Below the pieces are notes generated by a model. That model made no database searches, had not been told where the DNA came from, and saw nothing but the letters and a program-made list of their open reading frames with translations. The position numbers and the translations under genes were made by a program. 64,000 nucleotides of DNA. Source: Gemmatimonadota bacterium (GTDB taxonomy: Bacteria; Gemmatimonadota; Gemmatimonadetes; Gemmatimonadales; GWC2-71-9). The stretch lies in contig QHUS01000049.1 of assembly GCA_003222035.1 (NCBI GenBank), positions 32,393 through 96,392 on the forward strand. The letters run 5' to 3'. This document shows, one piece after another, positions 1-9,994 of this stretch (the stretch's first letter is position 1; each line of letters starts with the position of its first letter).

Positions 1-879
1 ATGCACGCCTGCGGTCACGACGGGCACGTCGCCATCGGACTCGAGGTCGCGCGCCGGTTCCACGCGGCGTACCTGCCAGGCGCGGTGAAACTCGCATTCC
101 AGCCCGCCGAGGAGATCTCGAACGGCGCAGAGGCGATGATCGCCGCCGGGGTGTTGGACGGGCCGACCGTCGATGCGGCGTTCGGGATCCACCTCTGGAA
201 CGATCTGCCCGTTGGCAGCATCGCGGTCATGGCCGGCCCGATGATGGCGTCGGTGGACGAGTTCGAGATCGCGATCGTCGGGAAGGGCGGGCACGCGGCC
301 GCGCCCCATCAGGCGATCGACCCCGTCCTGATCGCGGCGCACATGGTGACCGGCCTGCAAAGCCTGATCTCGCGCCGCCGCAACCCGTTCGAGGAGGGCG
401 TCATCTCGGTGACCCAGATGAACGCCGGGCACGCGTTCAACGTGATCCCGGGCCGCGCCACCTTGCGGGGCACCGTGCGCACGTTCGGCGGCAGGTTCTA
501 CGATGAGGTGCCGCGGCTCGTGGAAGAGACCGCCCAGGGGATCGCGCACGCGTTCGGGGCGCGCGCCGAGGTGCGCTATCGCCGGATGTCCAAGCCGCTC
601 GTCAACGACCCGGCGATGACCACCCTCATGAACGAGGCGGCGCGGGAGATCGTCGGCCCTGACCGGCTGGTGGACGGCGTTCGTACCATGGGCGGAGAAG
701 ACATGTCCTTCTTCCTCGCCAAAGTCCCGGGCGCGTTTGCCTTCGTCGGCTCGGCGCCGTCCGACGGCAAGGCGTCGCCGCATCACAGCCCGACGTTCGA
801 TATCGACGAAGGGAGCCTGGTGATCGGGGCGGAGCTCTTGTCCAGGACCGCGGTGCGGTATCTGGAGCAGGGCAACTGA
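1..879 (+). CDS. M20 family amidohydrolase, 5'-truncated by the window
   Basis: Metal-dependent amidohydrolase of the M20D (HipO/AbgB-like) family, expected to hydrolyse N-acyl or aminoacyl amides in the cytoplasm. The first visible residues, MHACGHDGH, are the metal-binding loop that normally lies about 90-100 residues inside these ~390-residue proteins. The Met at base 1 is therefore internal and the true start lies outside the window. Other landmarks are the Glu-Glu pair at residues 37-38 (QPAEEIS), the lid/dimerisation sequence GKGGHAAAPH around residue 94, and the C-terminal metal site GGEDMSFF around residue 231 followed by SPHHSPTFDIDE. The stop at 877-879 is followed by a GC-rich hairpin. 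The substrate cannot be told from sequence. Confidence 0.9.
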   Translation: MHACGHDGHVAIGLEVARRFHAAYLPGAVKLAFQPAEEISNGAEAMIAAGVLDGPTVDAAFGIHLWNDLPVGSIAVMAGPMMASVDEFEIAIVGKGGHAAAPHQAIDPVLIAAHMVTGLQSLISRRRNPFEEGVISVTQMNAGHAFNVIPGRATLRGTVRTFGGRFYDEVPRLVEETAQGIAHAFGARAEVRYRRMSKPLVNDPAMTTLMNEAAREIVGPDRLVDGVRTMGGEDMSFFLAKVPGAFAFVGSAPSDGKASPHHSPTFDIDEGSLVIGAELLSRTAVRYLEQGN

Positions 880-891
880 GCCCCGGCGCGG

Positions 892-913
892 ACCCCGGGC
901 GCAAGCCCGGGGT
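892..913 (+). terminator. GCAA-loop hairpin, probable terminator after the amidohydrolase
   Basis: ACCCCGGGC (892-900) pairs perfectly with GCCCGGGGT (905-913) around the tetraloop GCAA, a stable GNRA type. It is followed by TTAGCTTTCC. It lies between the amidohydrolase stop and the next start at 927. The T-tract is weak, so it could be a Rho-assisted or partial terminator. Confidence 0.5.
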
Positions 914-926
914 TAGCTTTCCTCCG

Positions 927-2912
927 ATGCCGAATCTGCTCGCGTCCGAACCCTCCGCCTACCTGAAGTCCGCCGCCCACCAGCCGGTGCATTGGCACCC
1001 CTGGAGCGACAGGGCGTTCGCGCGCGCCCGCGACGAGGACAAGCCGATCCTGCTCGATATCGGTGCCGTGTGGTGCCATTGGTGCCACGTGATGGACGGG
1101 GAGTCCTATGACGACTCCGCGGTCGCCGAGCTGCTGAACCGGGACTTCGTCTGCATCAAGGTCGACCGGGACGAGCGTCCGGATGTGGACACGCGCTACC
1201 AGCGCGCCGTGCAGGCGCTGACGGGCCAGGGAGGCTGGCCGCTCACGGCGTTCCTCACGCCCGAGGGCGAAGTGTTCTTCGGCGGGACGTACTTCCCACC
1301 CGAAGACAATCCCTACGGGCGGCCCGGGTTCATCTCGGTGCTGAGGCAAGTGGCGGGCCTTTATCGGCAGCAGCGCGACAAGGTCGCCGAAAGCGCCAAG
1401 GCGATCCGACGCCACGTCACCGAGTCGCTCGACGAGGCGAAGGGCGGCGCCATCACGCCCGCCATCCTCGACGGGGCGGCCGCCGACATGGCACGGCTGT
1501 TCGATATCCGGTATGGCGGCTTCGGGACCGCTCCGAAGTTTCCGCACCCCGCGGGGGTCGCTTTCCTGCTCGCCCGCTGGCACGACACCCGCGAGGACTG
1601 GATGCGCGAAGTGGTAGAGAAGACCCTCACCGCGATGGCGAGGGGCGGGATTCGCGATCATGTGGGCGGCGGGTTCCACCGCTACGCGGTGGACGAGCGC
1701 TGGATCGTGCCGCACTTCGAGAAGATGGCGTACGACAACTCGGAGCTGCTGCACGCCTACCTCGACGGCTACGCGGCGCTCGGGATTCCACTCTTCAAGG
1801 AAGTCGCGCAGGGTATTGTGAACTGGGTCGTGGAAGTGCTGTCGGATACCGACCGGGGCGTCTTCTACACGTCCCAGGATGCCGATGTGCAGTTCGGCGA
1901 CGACGGCGATTACTGGACGTGGACTCTCGAGGAACTGCGAGACGCGTTGCCGGAGAGGACATTCCATGTTGCTCGTCGCGTCTTCGACGTGGACGAGCAC
2001 GGTGAGATGCACCACAACCCGAAGAAGAACGTGCTCTGGTGGAAGCAGGACCCGGCGGGCGACGACGAGTGGCCGCTGCTCAAGCAGGCGCTCGCCGGGC
2101 TCAAGGCCGCGCGCGACAGGCGCAAGACGCCGTACGTCGACACGACGCCGTACCTCAACTGGAACGCGATGATGGCGTCGGCCTTCCTCCATGCGGGCGC
2201 GGTGCTCGATCGGCCGGAATGCAATCAGCTCGCTCTCCGAGTGCTGGAACGAATCTGGAGTGAAGCATGGGACGAGGGACGGGGGATGGGGCACGTCATC
2301 GGCCGGGCGGAGCCGCGTGGGCTGTTGGAGGACCACGTCCACGCCCCCGCCGCGTTCCTGGACGCCTATGAGGCGACGGGTGACGACGCCTGGCTCACTC
2401 GCGCGATCACCATGATGCACTACTGCGGGCGCACCTACTGGGACGAGGCCAACGGCGGTTTCTACGATCTGCCGCGCGGCCAGAACGGTGGCACGGCTTA
2501 CCTCGCGACGCCCGCCAAGCCGGTACAGGACGCCCCCACGCCCTCGGCGAATGGGGTCGCCGCCGTAACGCTGGCCCGCCTCTGGGCGCTGACCGACGAC
2601 CCGGAATGGCGTCGCCTGCTCGACCGGCAACTGGCGACGTTCGGCGGAGCGGCGCCGCGGCTTTCGCTGTACGGGGCGACCCTATTACGGGCCGTGGATT
2701 GGGCGGTGAATCCGGTCACGCGAGTCGAGGTGTCGGGTGCCAGGGGCCCGGGACCTGCCTGTGACATGCATCTCCTGGCGTTGCAGGCCTATCGGCCGCG
2801 CAAGGTCGTCCTTCGCAAGACCGCGGACCAGGCGGCGTCTACCGTGTGCGTCGGCACGACCTGCTCCCTGCCCGTCGCCACGCCGGCGGCGCTGGGCGAA
2901 CTCTTGAAGTGA
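927..2912 (+). CDS. DUF255 thioredoxin-domain protein (YyaL/SSP411 family)
   Basis: Full-length (661 aa) member of the DUF255/YyaL family: an N-terminal thioredoxin-like domain joined to an alpha/alpha-toroid resembling N-acylglucosamine 2-epimerases. The opening [26 protein letters not shown] matches the family's usual start pattern. The thioredoxin-like site is C50-H-W-C53 in [13 protein letters not shown], and [11 protein letters not shown] with GGTYFPP follow as expected. The long helical part (about residue 190 onward) contains [10 protein letters not shown] and [13 protein letters not shown]. The family's reaction is not established; a redox or sugar-related role is usually proposed. 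No clear Shine-Dalgarno precedes the ATG. It ends in a 4-base GTGA overlap with the aldo/keto reductase, so the two are probably co-translated. Confidence 0.93.
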   Translation: MPNLLASEPSAYLKSAAHQPVHWHPWSDRAFARARDEDKPILLDIGAVWCHWCHVMDGESYDDSAVAELLNRDFVCIKVDRDERPDVDTRYQRAVQALTGQGGWPLTAFLTPEGEVFFGGTYFPPEDNPYGRPGFISVLRQVAGLYRQQRDKVAESAKAIRRHVTESLDEAKGGAITPAILDGAAADMARLFDIRYGGFGTAPKFPHPAGVAFLLARWHDTREDWMREVVEKTLTAMARGGIRDHVGGGFHRYAVDERWIVPHFEKMAYDNSELLHAYLDGYAALGIPLFKEVAQGIVNWVVEVLSDTDRGVFYTSQDADVQFGDDGDYWTWTLEELRDALPERTFHVARRVFDVDEHGEMHHNPKKNVLWWKQDPAGDDEWPLLKQALAGLKAARDRRKTPYVDTTPYLNWNAMMASAFLHAGAVLDRPECNQLALRVLERIWSEAWDEGRGMGHVIGRAEPRGLLEDHVHAPAAFLDAYEATGDDAWLTRAITMMHYCGRTYWDEANGGFYDLPRGQNGGTAYLATPAKPVQDAPTPSANGVAAVTLARLWALTDDPEWRRLLDRQLATFGGAAPRLSLYGATLLRAVDWAVNPVTRVEVSGARGPGPACDMHLLALQAYRPRKVVLRKTADQAASTVCVGTTCSLPVATPAALGELLK

Positions 2913-3877
2913 AGCCGCGCGTGCTCGGACGCACGGGCCTCGCCGTGAGTCCGGTCGGCTTCGGCGCGTGGGCAATCGGCGGTAATCGGTTCGGGAATTC
3001 CTACGGCACGACTGACGACGCCGAGTCGGCGCGCGCGCTGCGGCACGCGTACGAGCTGGGGTGCAACTTCTTCGATACGGCGGACGCGTACGGGCACGGC
3101 CATTCGGAGGAGGTCCTCGGCGCAGCGCTCGCGGGGCTGCGGCAGCGCGTGATCGTTGCCACCAAGGTCGGCGCCAACTTTTACAACCGGGACGTGAATC
3201 CCCTGCTCCTGCCGCGCATCGTCGCCGCGCTGGGGCGGCCCGCCACGGAGCTCGCGCCCGACGTTCCGCTTCCCGTCACGCACGACGCCAATTTTTCTCC
3301 CGGCTACGTGCGGTTCGCGGTGGAGCAATCGCTGCGCCGGCTCCGCACCGACTACATCGACCTGCTGCAGCTCCACAACCCGGCACTCGGGTTGATCGCC
3401 GATGCGGACACGTATCAGGTCCTGGACGACCTGAAACAAGCGGGAAAGATCCGTTTCTACGGCGTGTCGGTGCACCCGCCCGAGGAGGGGCTCGCGGCCG
3501 TCGCGGTGAACCGTCCCGACACCGTGCAGATCGTGTATAACCTCGTGCGGCGCGAGGCCGAGGACCGGTTCTTCGACGCGGCCCGCAGCGCGAACGTCGC
3601 CGTGATCGCGCGCGAACCACTCGCCAACGGGCTGCTCGGCGGGAAGTACGGGCGGGACAGCACCTGGGAGAAGGGCGACATCCGCGCCCGCTTGCCGCGC
3701 GCGTACGTCGCGCAGCTGACCGCCGTCGCGGACCGCGTCAAGCAGCTGGCCGAGGAGGCCGGCGTGACGCCCGCGCAGCTCGCGCTCCGATTCGTGCTGG
3801 ACAACGAGGCCGTTTCGGTCGTGATTGTGGGCATGAAGACGGTCACGCAAGTGGACGACAACCTCTCGCTGGAGTGA
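2909..3877 (+). CDS. Aldo/keto reductase family oxidoreductase
   Basis: NAD(P)H-dependent aldo/keto reductase (322 aa) of the bacterial perakine-reductase/YajO-like type, reducing carbonyl groups in the cytoplasm. The GTG at 2909 overlaps the upstream stop (GTGA) and gives the usual N-terminus [21 protein letters not shown]. Catalytic features include [15 protein letters not shown] (Asp and Tyr of the tetrad), IVATKVG (Lys), and the family landmarks [10 protein letters not shown] and [11 protein letters not shown]. Near the C-terminus, [15 protein letters not shown] is the usual cofactor-binding end. Middle of a probable three-gene unit with the DUF255 protein and cyclophilin. The substrate is unknown. 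Confidence 0.92.
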   Translation: MKPRVLGRTGLAVSPVGFGAWAIGGNRFGNSYGTTDDAESARALRHAYELGCNFFDTADAYGHGHSEEVLGAALAGLRQRVIVATKVGANFYNRDVNPLLLPRIVAALGRPATELAPDVPLPVTHDANFSPGYVRFAVEQSLRRLRTDYIDLLQLHNPALGLIADADTYQVLDDLKQAGKIRFYGVSVHPPEEGLAAVAVNRPDTVQIVYNLVRREAEDRFFDAARSANVAVIAREPLANGLLGGKYGRDSTWEKGDIRARLPRAYVAQLTAVADRVKQLAEEAGVTPAQLALRFVLDNEAVSVVIVGMKTVTQVDDNLSLE

Positions 3878-3879
3878 CG

Positions 3880-4329
3880 ATGCCCAACAAGCACGCGGTG
3901 TTCGAAACGGCCAAGGGGACCATCGACGTCGAGCTGTTCGCCGACGAGGTGCCCGCCACCGTCGCCAACTTCGAGAAGCTCGCCAACTCGGGTTTCTACG
4001 ACGGCACGAAGTTCCATCGCGTGATCCCCAACTTCATGATTCAGGGCGGCGATCCCTACTCCAAGACGGGCCAGGGGCGGGCAGGCACCGGCGGGCCGGG
4101 CTACACCATCAAGTGTGAGACGGCGAAGAACGTCCACAAGCACGTCGCGGGAACCCTCTCGATGGCGCACGCCGGGAAGGACACCGGCGGCAGCCAGTTC
4201 TTCATTTGTCACTCGCCGCAACCGCACCTGGACGGCGTCCATACCGTCTTCGGACAGGTCACGAAGGGACAGGACGTCGTCAACAAGATCCTGCAGAACG
4301 ACGAAGTGAAATCGATTCGAGTCAAGTAA
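3880..4329 (+). CDS. Cyclophilin-type peptidyl-prolyl cis-trans isomerase
   Basis: Cyclophilin PPIase of 149 aa without signal peptide, so probably cytoplasmic (PpiB-like). It catalyses cis-trans isomerisation of proline peptide bonds during folding. Family signatures are all present: [15 protein letters not shown] (with catalytic Arg), the substrate-groove sequence [19 protein letters not shown], and [19 protein letters not shown] chose the ATG at 3880 because GGAG at 3871-3874 sits five bases upstream. A GTG at 3874 in the same frame would overlap the previous stop and add two residues. Follows the aldo/keto reductase directly. Confidence 0.95.
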   Translation: MPNKHAVFETAKGTIDVELFADEVPATVANFEKLANSGFYDGTKFHRVIPNFMIQGGDPYSKTGQGRAGTGGPGYTIKCETAKNVHKHVAGTLSMAHAGKDTGGSQFFICHSPQPHLDGVHTVFGQVTKGQDVVNKILQNDEVKSIRVK

Positions 4330-4379
4330 GTCAACTCGGAGACCACCCGCATCTCCATTCCTTTTACGAGGAAAGTCTC

Positions 4380-5528
4380 ATGAGCACCGGACCATCCTCT
4401 CTGTTGGCGACCCTCAGCCTCGCGCTCCCGGTCGGGCTCGCGGCCCAAACGGGGCAATTCGTGGTGCGCCTGGGGCGCGACACGCTGGCGATCGAGCAGT
4501 ATACGCGCAGCGCCGACCGGCTCGAGGGAGAGCAAGTCGTGCGCAACCCGCGCACCGTGCATCGCATCTACAGCGTGACGTTCGGCCCCAGCGGTGCCGC
4601 AGAACGGTATGAGCTGGTCACCCACAACGTGTCGGGCGGCCCCGGGCCCGCGGAAACCAGGGCGACGGCCACCTTCCAGGGCGACTCCGCGGTGGCGACC
4701 GTGCCGAGACGCGACTCGAGCGCCACCGTTCGGTCACGCGTGGGCGCCGGCGCGCTCCCGTTTCTCGGCCAGTCGTTCGGGCTCGTCGAGGAAGTGACGC
4801 GCCGCGCGCGCGCTGCGGGCGGCGATTCCTTTACAATGTCGATGCTCGTGCTGGGGGACACCGCGCCGATGCCCGTGACCGTCACGCGCGCCGGCGCCGA
4901 CTCCCTGATCCTGATGCTCGATGGAATCGGGCCGCTGCGCGCCCGCGTGGACGACCGGGGCACCCTGCGCGGTGTGTCCGGGATGGGCGGTACGGCGCAG
5001 ATCACGGTCGAGCGAGTGCAGGGACTCGACTTTGCTTCCCTGGGGAAGTCGTTCGCGCCCCGCTCGCTCGGTACTCTCTCGCCACCCGATTCGGTGCGCG
5101 CGCACGTCGGCGGCGCGGCCGTGGGCGTGCGCTACAGCCGGCCGTCGATGCGCGGTCGCACGATCTTCGGCACCGTCGTCCCCTGGGACAAGGTGTGGCG
5201 CACCGGCGCCAACGAGGCGACGATCTTCGAGACCAGCGCCGATCTGCTCGTCGCGGGCACGACGGTCCCGGCCGGCCAGTACAGCCTTTGGACGATTCCC
5301 GCTCCCGGCGGCTGGAAGCTCATCGTCAACAAGAACACGGGCCAATGGGGCACCGATTACGACGCCCAGTACGACGTCGCCCGCCTGGACATGAAGGTCG
5401 AAACCCTGAAGCAGCCGGTCGAGCAGTTTACGATCGCAGTCGAGCCGAAAGGCAAAGGAGGCGTGCTGAAGCTGGAGTGGGAGAAAACGCGAGCGTCAGT
5501 GCCGTTGTCCGTCATCAGTCGTCCGTAG
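4380..5528 (+). CDS. Exported DUF2911 domain protein
   Basis: Predicted exported protein of 382 aa. The start ATG is preceded by GAGGAAAG at 4368-4375. The N-terminus (LLATLSLALPVGLAAQTG) reads as a Sec signal peptide with cleavage near AAQ. The C-terminal half (roughly residues 240-370) matches DUF2911, recognisable by VRYSRPSMRGRTIFG, WRTGANEAT, PAGQYSLWTIP, and the NKNTGQWGTDYD stretch. DUF2911 proteins are common in Bacteroidetes and Gemmatimonadota and have no known function. The N-terminal half is a beta-rich region I do not recognise. It follows the cyclophilin by 50 bases. Confidence 0.85.
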   Translation: MSTGPSSLLATLSLALPVGLAAQTGQFVVRLGRDTLAIEQYTRSADRLEGEQVVRNPRTVHRIYSVTFGPSGAAERYELVTHNVSGGPGPAETRATATFQGDSAVATVPRRDSSATVRSRVGAGALPFLGQSFGLVEEVTRRARAAGGDSFTMSMLVLGDTAPMPVTVTRAGADSLILMLDGIGPLRARVDDRGTLRGVSGMGGTAQITVERVQGLDFASLGKSFAPRSLGTLSPPDSVRAHVGGAAVGVRYSRPSMRGRTIFGTVVPWDKVWRTGANEATIFETSADLLVAGTTVPAGQYSLWTIPAPGGWKLIVNKNTGQWGTDYDAQYDVARLDMKVETLKQPVEQFTIAVEPKGKGGVLKLEWEKTRASVPLSVISRP

Positions 5529-5545
5529 TCAACGGGTGACGTCTC

Positions 5546-5971
5546 ATGCATCTCGATTTCGCCGTCGTCGCCGATTACGCGATCGTCGATCAGGCGGGCA
5601 AGCTCTCGGTTCTGGGGATTTTCCAGCACATCTGGGTGCAGCAGTTCCCCGCGATGCACCCGCGGTTGCACCTGGTCCTCCGTCTCAAGGGGAGGCGCAC
5701 GGAGATCGGTGAGCATCAGGTGCAGATCCGATTGTTGGACGAGCAGGACGTGGAAATCCTGGGCGGCAACGGCAACGTTACGTTCGCCGAGCCGCCCGCA
5801 GGTGTGACCGATATCGAGGCGGGTGCCATCCTCGTATTCGACGTGCCGTTCCCGCATGCCGGGCCCTATCGCTTCGAGATCACGATCGATGGAGAGAAAA
5901 AGACAGCCGTGCCACTGACGGTGAGTCAGATGCCTGTCCCCCCTTCCCCCCCGCCCCGCGGCGTGCACTGA
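5546..5971 (+). CDS. Small conserved protein, resembles DUF6941
   Basis: Protein of 141 aa beginning MHLDFAVVADYAIVDQAGKLSVLGIF. It resembles the DUF6941 group of small soluble beta-rich proteins (HLDFAVVADYA, then GKLSVLGIFQHIW, then F-PHAGPYRFEITIDGE); this assignment is from memory. No signal peptide or membrane segment is visible, so it is likely cytoplasmic. The last dozen codons lie in a C-rich tract (5938-5958) and encode a Pro-rich tail unlikely to be part of the fold. The function is unknown. It sits between the exported DUF2911 protein and the lipoprotein hydrolase, with one base before the next start. Confidence 0.75.
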   Translation: MHLDFAVVADYAIVDQAGKLSVLGIFQHIWVQQFPAMHPRLHLVLRLKGRRTEIGEHQVQIRLLDEQDVEILGGNGNVTFAEPPAGVTDIEAGAILVFDVPFPHAGPYRFEITIDGEKKTAVPLTVSQMPVPPSPPPRGVH

Positions 5972-5972
5972 C

Positions 5973-7064
5973 GTGCGTGCGGGTTGGGCAGTCGGCCTGG
6001 CCGGCTTCGGGCTCGCCGCCGCCTGCGGGGACGCACCCACGGTCCCGACCATGGCCGCGCGGGTCGATCTCTCCCAAGACTGGCAACACGCCAGCCCGGG
6101 CGACGAGGGGATCACTGCTTCCGGTCTGGTCGCCGCGGAAACCGACGCGGCCGCGATCCCCCCCTTCCGCGGCCTCCTCGTGGCGCGTCACGGCCGGCTC
6201 GTGGGGGAGTACTACTTCGGGGGCGCGGACTCGACCACGCTGTTTGATGTCCGCTCGGTGACCAAGAGCGTAGTATCCGCCCTCATTGGCATCGCGTTGC
6301 GCGACGCCGTGCTCCCCGCCACGACGACGTCGATCGCATCGTACCTCTCGCCGTCGGACACGCTGGATGCAGTGGACAGTGCGGTGACCGTGCGCGATCT
6401 CCTTACCATGACGTCGGGATACCTGTGGGACGAGACCACGGGTCCCGACTACAACAGCTGGATCGTGACGGACAACCACGTGCAGTATCTGCTCGATCGC
6501 CCCCATGCGTACCCGCCTGGTGCGACGTTCACGTACAACTCGGCGGCAGTACACACACTCGGCGTGGTGCTCCAGGACGCCGCGGGCGCACCGTTGCCCC
6601 AGTATGCCGCGCAGCATCTTTTCGGCGCGATCGGCGTGGACACCGTTGCGTGGGAGCCACTCGACCGCGGGACCGTCAATGGAGGCTCGGGGATCGCGCT
6701 GCGGGGTCGGGACCTTCTGAAGGTCGGCCAGCTGTTCCTGCAGCGCGGGTGGTCGGGCGATGTGAGCGTCGTGCCCGAGAGCTGGGTCGACTCCGTCACC
6801 CGGCCGCATTTCGCGTGGCGCACGTCGCTCGGCCCTGTGCAGCGCCTCACCTACGGCATGCTGTGGTGGGTTTCCGACGGCAATCCCGCCGCGTACTTCG
6901 CCTGGGGCTACGGGGGTCAGTTCGTGTTCGTAGTTCCGAGCCGCGACCTCGTAGTGGTAGCGACGACTGACTGGCAAGCGCTCAGCACGGAGACAACGTC
7001 CGGAGAGCTCGCCGCGCGCGTGATGGGCGTGATCTCGGGGGACGTCGTGCCGGCCGCGCGCTGA
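5973..7064 (+). CDS. Serine hydrolase lipoprotein, class C beta-lactamase fold
   Basis: Beta-lactamase-related serine hydrolase (363 aa), likely a lipoprotein facing the periplasm: the GTG start gives a signal peptide ending in LAAACG, a lipobox with Cys at about residue 19. The nucleophile motif S-V-T-K lies in DVRSVTKSVVSALIG, followed by MTSGYLWDE, the Tyr-x-Asn element YNSAAVH, and a C-terminal WGYGGQFVFVVP region in place of the KTG box. Proteins of this type may be peptidases, esterases or cell-wall DD-peptidases; the sequence does not say which. Last plus-strand gene of the first block. Confidence 0.87.
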   Translation: MRAGWAVGLAGFGLAAACGDAPTVPTMAARVDLSQDWQHASPGDEGITASGLVAAETDAAAIPPFRGLLVARHGRLVGEYYFGGADSTTLFDVRSVTKSVVSALIGIALRDAVLPATTTSIASYLSPSDTLDAVDSAVTVRDLLTMTSGYLWDETTGPDYNSWIVTDNHVQYLLDRPHAYPPGATFTYNSAAVHTLGVVLQDAAGAPLPQYAAQHLFGAIGVDTVAWEPLDRGTVNGGSGIALRGRDLLKVGQLFLQRGWSGDVSVVPESWVDSVTRPHFAWRTSLGPVQRLTYGMLWWVSDGNPAAYFAWGYGGQFVFVVPSRDLVVVATTDWQALSTETTSGELAARVMGVISGDVVPAAR

Positions 7065-7166
7065 CGCCGCCCACCAGGATGTAGCCTCCGAGGCCGAGCA
7101 GTGTGATGGCGAGGGCCAGGACGTATCCGCCGGCCCTCGCGGCGGCGGGATCGCGAAACGCGACGT

Positions 7167-7727
7167 CTAGTGCGGCCACAGCCAGCCGAACACGCCGGCC
7201 GTGAGGAGAGCATAGATCAACCCGTCGACCGTGGCCTTGATCGTCGTGACCCAGGCCCGCCGGTACCAGATGGACATCTGCCACAGGGCGAGGGCGTACC
7301 CGATAAACGCGGTCGCGCTCACGAAGCGAAAGACCGCCAGGTAGGCCACGCCCGGGGCGAGGGCGCGCCCCGCGATGTACGCCGCGAAGACTCCGACGAC
7401 CACGGCGTACAGGAACCAGTTGATGAGGTTGTTTCGCATGGACATGGGGCCGGGGGGCATCACCGTGAACACCATCACGGGGCCGCGCTTGAATTTTTCC
7501 TGAAAGGCCGGCGACCCCATCTCCTCACGTGTCGTTGGCCGCGGCATCATGTAGTCGCCGGGCGGAATGCCGAGCCCGCGGATCGTGTCCATCACGCGGT
7601 CCTCGTTCGGCACCTTGGGATAGTCGCTCTTGTGCCAGGGCGTCATCATGTGAATCAGCGAGCTCACGACGAACACGAGCACAGCGGAGAGGAGTATCGG
7701 CAGCCACAGTGCAGCCAGGGGTGTCAT
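7167..7727 (-). CDS. Hypothetical four-span membrane protein
   Basis: Protein of 186 aa that I do not recognise by name. The ATG at 7727 has a good Shine-Dalgarno (GGAGGG a few bases upstream on the minus strand). An N-terminal span ([23 protein letters not shown]) is followed by a polar loop of about 80 residues containing [13 protein letters not shown] and [10 protein letters not shown]. Three more spans follow ([59 protein letters not shown]). The loop after span 1 matches a family of small membrane proteins I have seen annotated only as hypothetical. It is a single gene divergent from the next one. Confidence 0.75.
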   Translation of the reverse strand: MTPLAALWLPILLSAVLVFVVSSLIHMMTPWHKSDYPKVPNEDRVMDTIRGLGIPPGDYMMPRPTTREEMGSPAFQEKFKRGPVMVFTVMPPGPMSMRNNLINWFLYAVVVGVFAAYIAGRALAPGVAYLAVFRFVSATAFIGYALALWQMSIWYRRAWVTTIKATVDGLIYALLTAGVFGWLWPH

Positions 7728-7739
7728 CGCGCCCTCCAA

Positions 7740-7936
7740 GGGTGGCAGATCGCGGTTAAGCTGCCCCTGGGAACGGTAGCTTGCAAGCGGACGGCGGTGT
7801 CACTTCGCCGGCAACGATGCCGCGTATTCCGCGGCGAAGCCAACCCACTTCCCGAGTGCGGCGGCGGTCGCGAGCGCTCTATCGTGAGGCTCGCTCGCTG
7901 CTGCATAATACACTCCCCCGTCATCCGTGAGAGACC
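7740..7936. promoter_or_regulatory. Divergent intergenic region
   Basis: About 200 bases between two divergent starts, with no credible ORF. CATAAT at 7904-7909 is a possible -10 for the oxidoreductase, 27 bases upstream of its GTG. No convincing -35 or operator was found. Confidence 0.3.
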
Positions 7937-9274
7937 GTGAACAAGGACAAATGGTCGCGTCGCGAATTCCTGGGCACGAGCGCCGTCGCCGCGGGCGCCT
8001 CGCTCGCTCCGAAGAGTTTCTTCACCCTGCCGCGAGCCGTTCCCCCCAGTGACCGCGTTCGCTTTGGCATGATCGGCGTGGGCATGCAAGGACACGGGCT
8101 GCTTGGCGAATCGATCACGCTGCCGGGGGTGGAATGCGCCGCCGCCTGCGACCTGTACGATGGGCGGCACACGCTGGCGCGCGAAATCGTGCGGCCGGAC
8201 CTGCCGGTGACGCGCCGCTATCAGGAGCTGCTCGACAACAAGGACATCGACTGCATCGTCGCAGCCGTCCCCGATCACTGGCACAAGCAGGTGGTGGTGG
8301 ACGCGGTGAGCGCCGGCAAGGACATCTATTGCGAGAAGCCGATGTCGCACAGCCCCGCCGACGGCGTCGCCATGGTCGAAGCGGGCAAACGCACCGGGCG
8401 CATCATCCAGATCGGGTCGCAACGGGTCAGCTCGCAGATCTGCGCCAAGGCAAAGGAGCTGATATCCCAGGGCACGCTCGGGGACCTGATGCTCGTGGAA
8501 GGCTGGCTCGGCCGCAACGATCCCAACGGCGCGTGGGAGTATCCGCCGCCGCCCGATCTCTCGCCCAAGAATCTCGACTGGGACACCTGGCAGGGGACCG
8601 TCCCCAAGCGCGCGTTCGATCCCAATATCTTCGCCCGGTGGCGCTGCTGGAAAGAGTACGGCACCGGCGTGGCCGGTGACCTGCTGGTCCACCTCGTCAG
8701 CGGCATGATGTTCATGGTCGGTGTCAACGCTCCGCCCAAACAGGCGAGCGCGGTCGGTGGCATCCGCCGGTGGAAGGACGGCCGCAACATGCCGGACGTC
8801 CACGCAGTCGTGTACGACTACGACGGGTTGCCGGTATACATGCGCCTGAACCTGGGAACCGAGATGCCCGAGACATACCGCATCCAGGGCTCGAAGGGCA
8901 TTCTCGAGGTTACCGGATCGAGCCTGAGCTTCACACCCCAATCAGGCAAGGATCAGTACCCCAGCTACTACACGGGCAGCTACCCGCGCGCGCTCCGTGA
9001 TGCCTACCTCGCGAAGTGGCACCAGGAAAACGATCCCAAGACGGGCCAACCGGTAGCGATGCCCGAGACGATGTCGTTCACCGGGCCCGACTTCGACGAC
9101 GTGCGACCGCATTTGTGGACGTACTTCGAGGCGGTACGGACCCGGAAGCCGGTCACCGAGGACGTGGTGTTCGGTCACAATGCGGCGCTCGCCTGTCACA
9201 TGGCGAACGAGTCGTATTTCCGGAAGACGTCCGTGAGCTGGGACGAGGCGTCGAAGACTATCCGGGGCTCGTGA
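7937..9274 (+). CDS. Tat-exported Gfo/Idh/MocA family oxidoreductase
   Basis: Predicted NAD(P)-dependent oxidoreductase (445 aa) probably acting on a sugar or polyol outside the cytoplasm. The N-terminus WSRREFLGTSAVAAGASLA is a twin-arginine signal (RREFLG). The Rossmann glycine motif is GMIGVGMQGHG, followed by the dinucleotide-binding element CEKPMSHSPADG with the EKP signature. The C-terminal part (about residues 185-440) includes WDTWQGTVPKRAFDPNIFARWR and GVAGDLLVHLVS with the substrate-site His, typical of the large secreted Gfo/Idh/MocA group of Planctomycetes, Bacteroidetes and Gemmatimonadota. The GTG start gives a complete Tat signal. Its tail overlaps the convergent DUF2182 gene by 17 bases. 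Confidence 0.92.
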   Translation: MNKDKWSRREFLGTSAVAAGASLAPKSFFTLPRAVPPSDRVRFGMIGVGMQGHGLLGESITLPGVECAAACDLYDGRHTLAREIVRPDLPVTRRYQELLDNKDIDCIVAAVPDHWHKQVVVDAVSAGKDIYCEKPMSHSPADGVAMVEAGKRTGRIIQIGSQRVSSQICAKAKELISQGTLGDLMLVEGWLGRNDPNGAWEYPPPPDLSPKNLDWDTWQGTVPKRAFDPNIFARWRCWKEYGTGVAGDLLVHLVSGMMFMVGVNAPPKQASAVGGIRRWKDGRNMPDVHAVVYDYDGLPVYMRLNLGTEMPETYRIQGSKGILEVTGSSLSFTPQSGKDQYPSYYTGSYPRALRDAYLAKWHQENDPKTGQPVAMPETMSFTGPDFDDVRPHLWTYFEAVRTRKPVTEDVVFGHNAALACHMANESYFRKTSVSWDEASKTIRGS

Positions 9275-9989
9275 GCAGGACGGCCCCCGTCAGGATGATG
9301 ACCACACCCGCGGCGCGGGCGACGCGCCGCGGGGCCGGGGAAACGCGCTCGATGGTGATCGCCGCTGCTACGAGTGCCATGACGCCGAGATTCATCATCC
9401 CGGACAGGAGCAGCAGGATCATGTACGCGGAGCAGCACAAGCTGCAGTGGGCCCCGAGCCGGAGGCCCTGATGCCACGCACCGCGGGCGTTCACCCGCGC
9501 CGAGTCCGCGCAGGCGAGCGCCTCCCAGCACCGCGCCACCTGGCGGACCTTCCAGCCCGTGAGCTGCAAGGAGCCCGCGAGTAGCAGAACCACGCCCGCC
9601 GCCATGGGCACAATTGACGCGACCCCCGGCAACCGCAACTCGAGGGTCTTCACGCCGGTGCCCAGTGCGTAGGCTCCGGCGCCATAGACGGCCCACGCGA
9701 AGAGGTAGCCCGCGCCCACGAGTGCGGTCAGTGCGCCGAGGCGCTTCTCGCCTGTCACCCCAACGGCCTGACGGTAGCGCGACAACATTGGGACTAAGGA
9801 CGGCAGCATCATCGCCGCCATCATCACGACCCACATGCCAAGGAACGCCGCCCCGGCACCGGACCACGTCTGTCCGGGCATCGGCATCCCGCCCATCGCC
9901 GGCGTGGACGCGCACCACACGATCGTGGCCGCCGCGCTGGCGGCGAAGAGGAGCGCGGAGACGCCGAAGAAGGCTCGCTGGGAAGCCAC
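9258..9989 (-). CDS. DUF2182 multi-span membrane protein
   Basis: Integral membrane protein of 243 aa matching the DUF2182 family, described as predicted metal-binding. Visible features are the Met-rich stretch MGGMPMPGQ after the first span, the conserved MWVVMMAAMMLPSLVPM, and the C-terminal CSLCCSAYMILLLLSGMMNL with closely spaced cysteines. About seven hydrophobic spans are visible. The GTG at 9989 lies five bases after the DUF899 stop (9995), so the genes are probably co-transcribed with the two DUF899 genes. DUF2182 genes commonly neighbour DUF899 or DUF1326 genes. Met and Cys content suggests metal binding, but this is inference. Confidence 0.85.
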   Translation of the reverse strand: MASQRAFFGVSALLFAASAAATIVWCASTPAMGGMPMPGQTWSGAGAAFLGMWVVMMAAMMLPSLVPMLSRYRQAVGVTGEKRLGALTALVGAGYLFAWAVYGAGAYALGTGVKTLELRLPGVASIVPMAAGVVLLLAGSLQLTGWKVRQVARCWEALACADSARVNARGAWHQGLRLGAHCSLCCSAYMILLLLSGMMNLGVMALVAAAITIERVSPAPRRVARAAGVVIILTGAVLLTSPG

Positions 9990-9994
9990 TTCGC

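Noticed and set aside
783..2630. 615-residue open frame on the minus strand
   Set aside because: It is antisense to the DUF255 gene, whose family motifs are clear, and its own translation is Arg/Val/Gly-rich without any domain. Long antisense frames are expected at this GC content.
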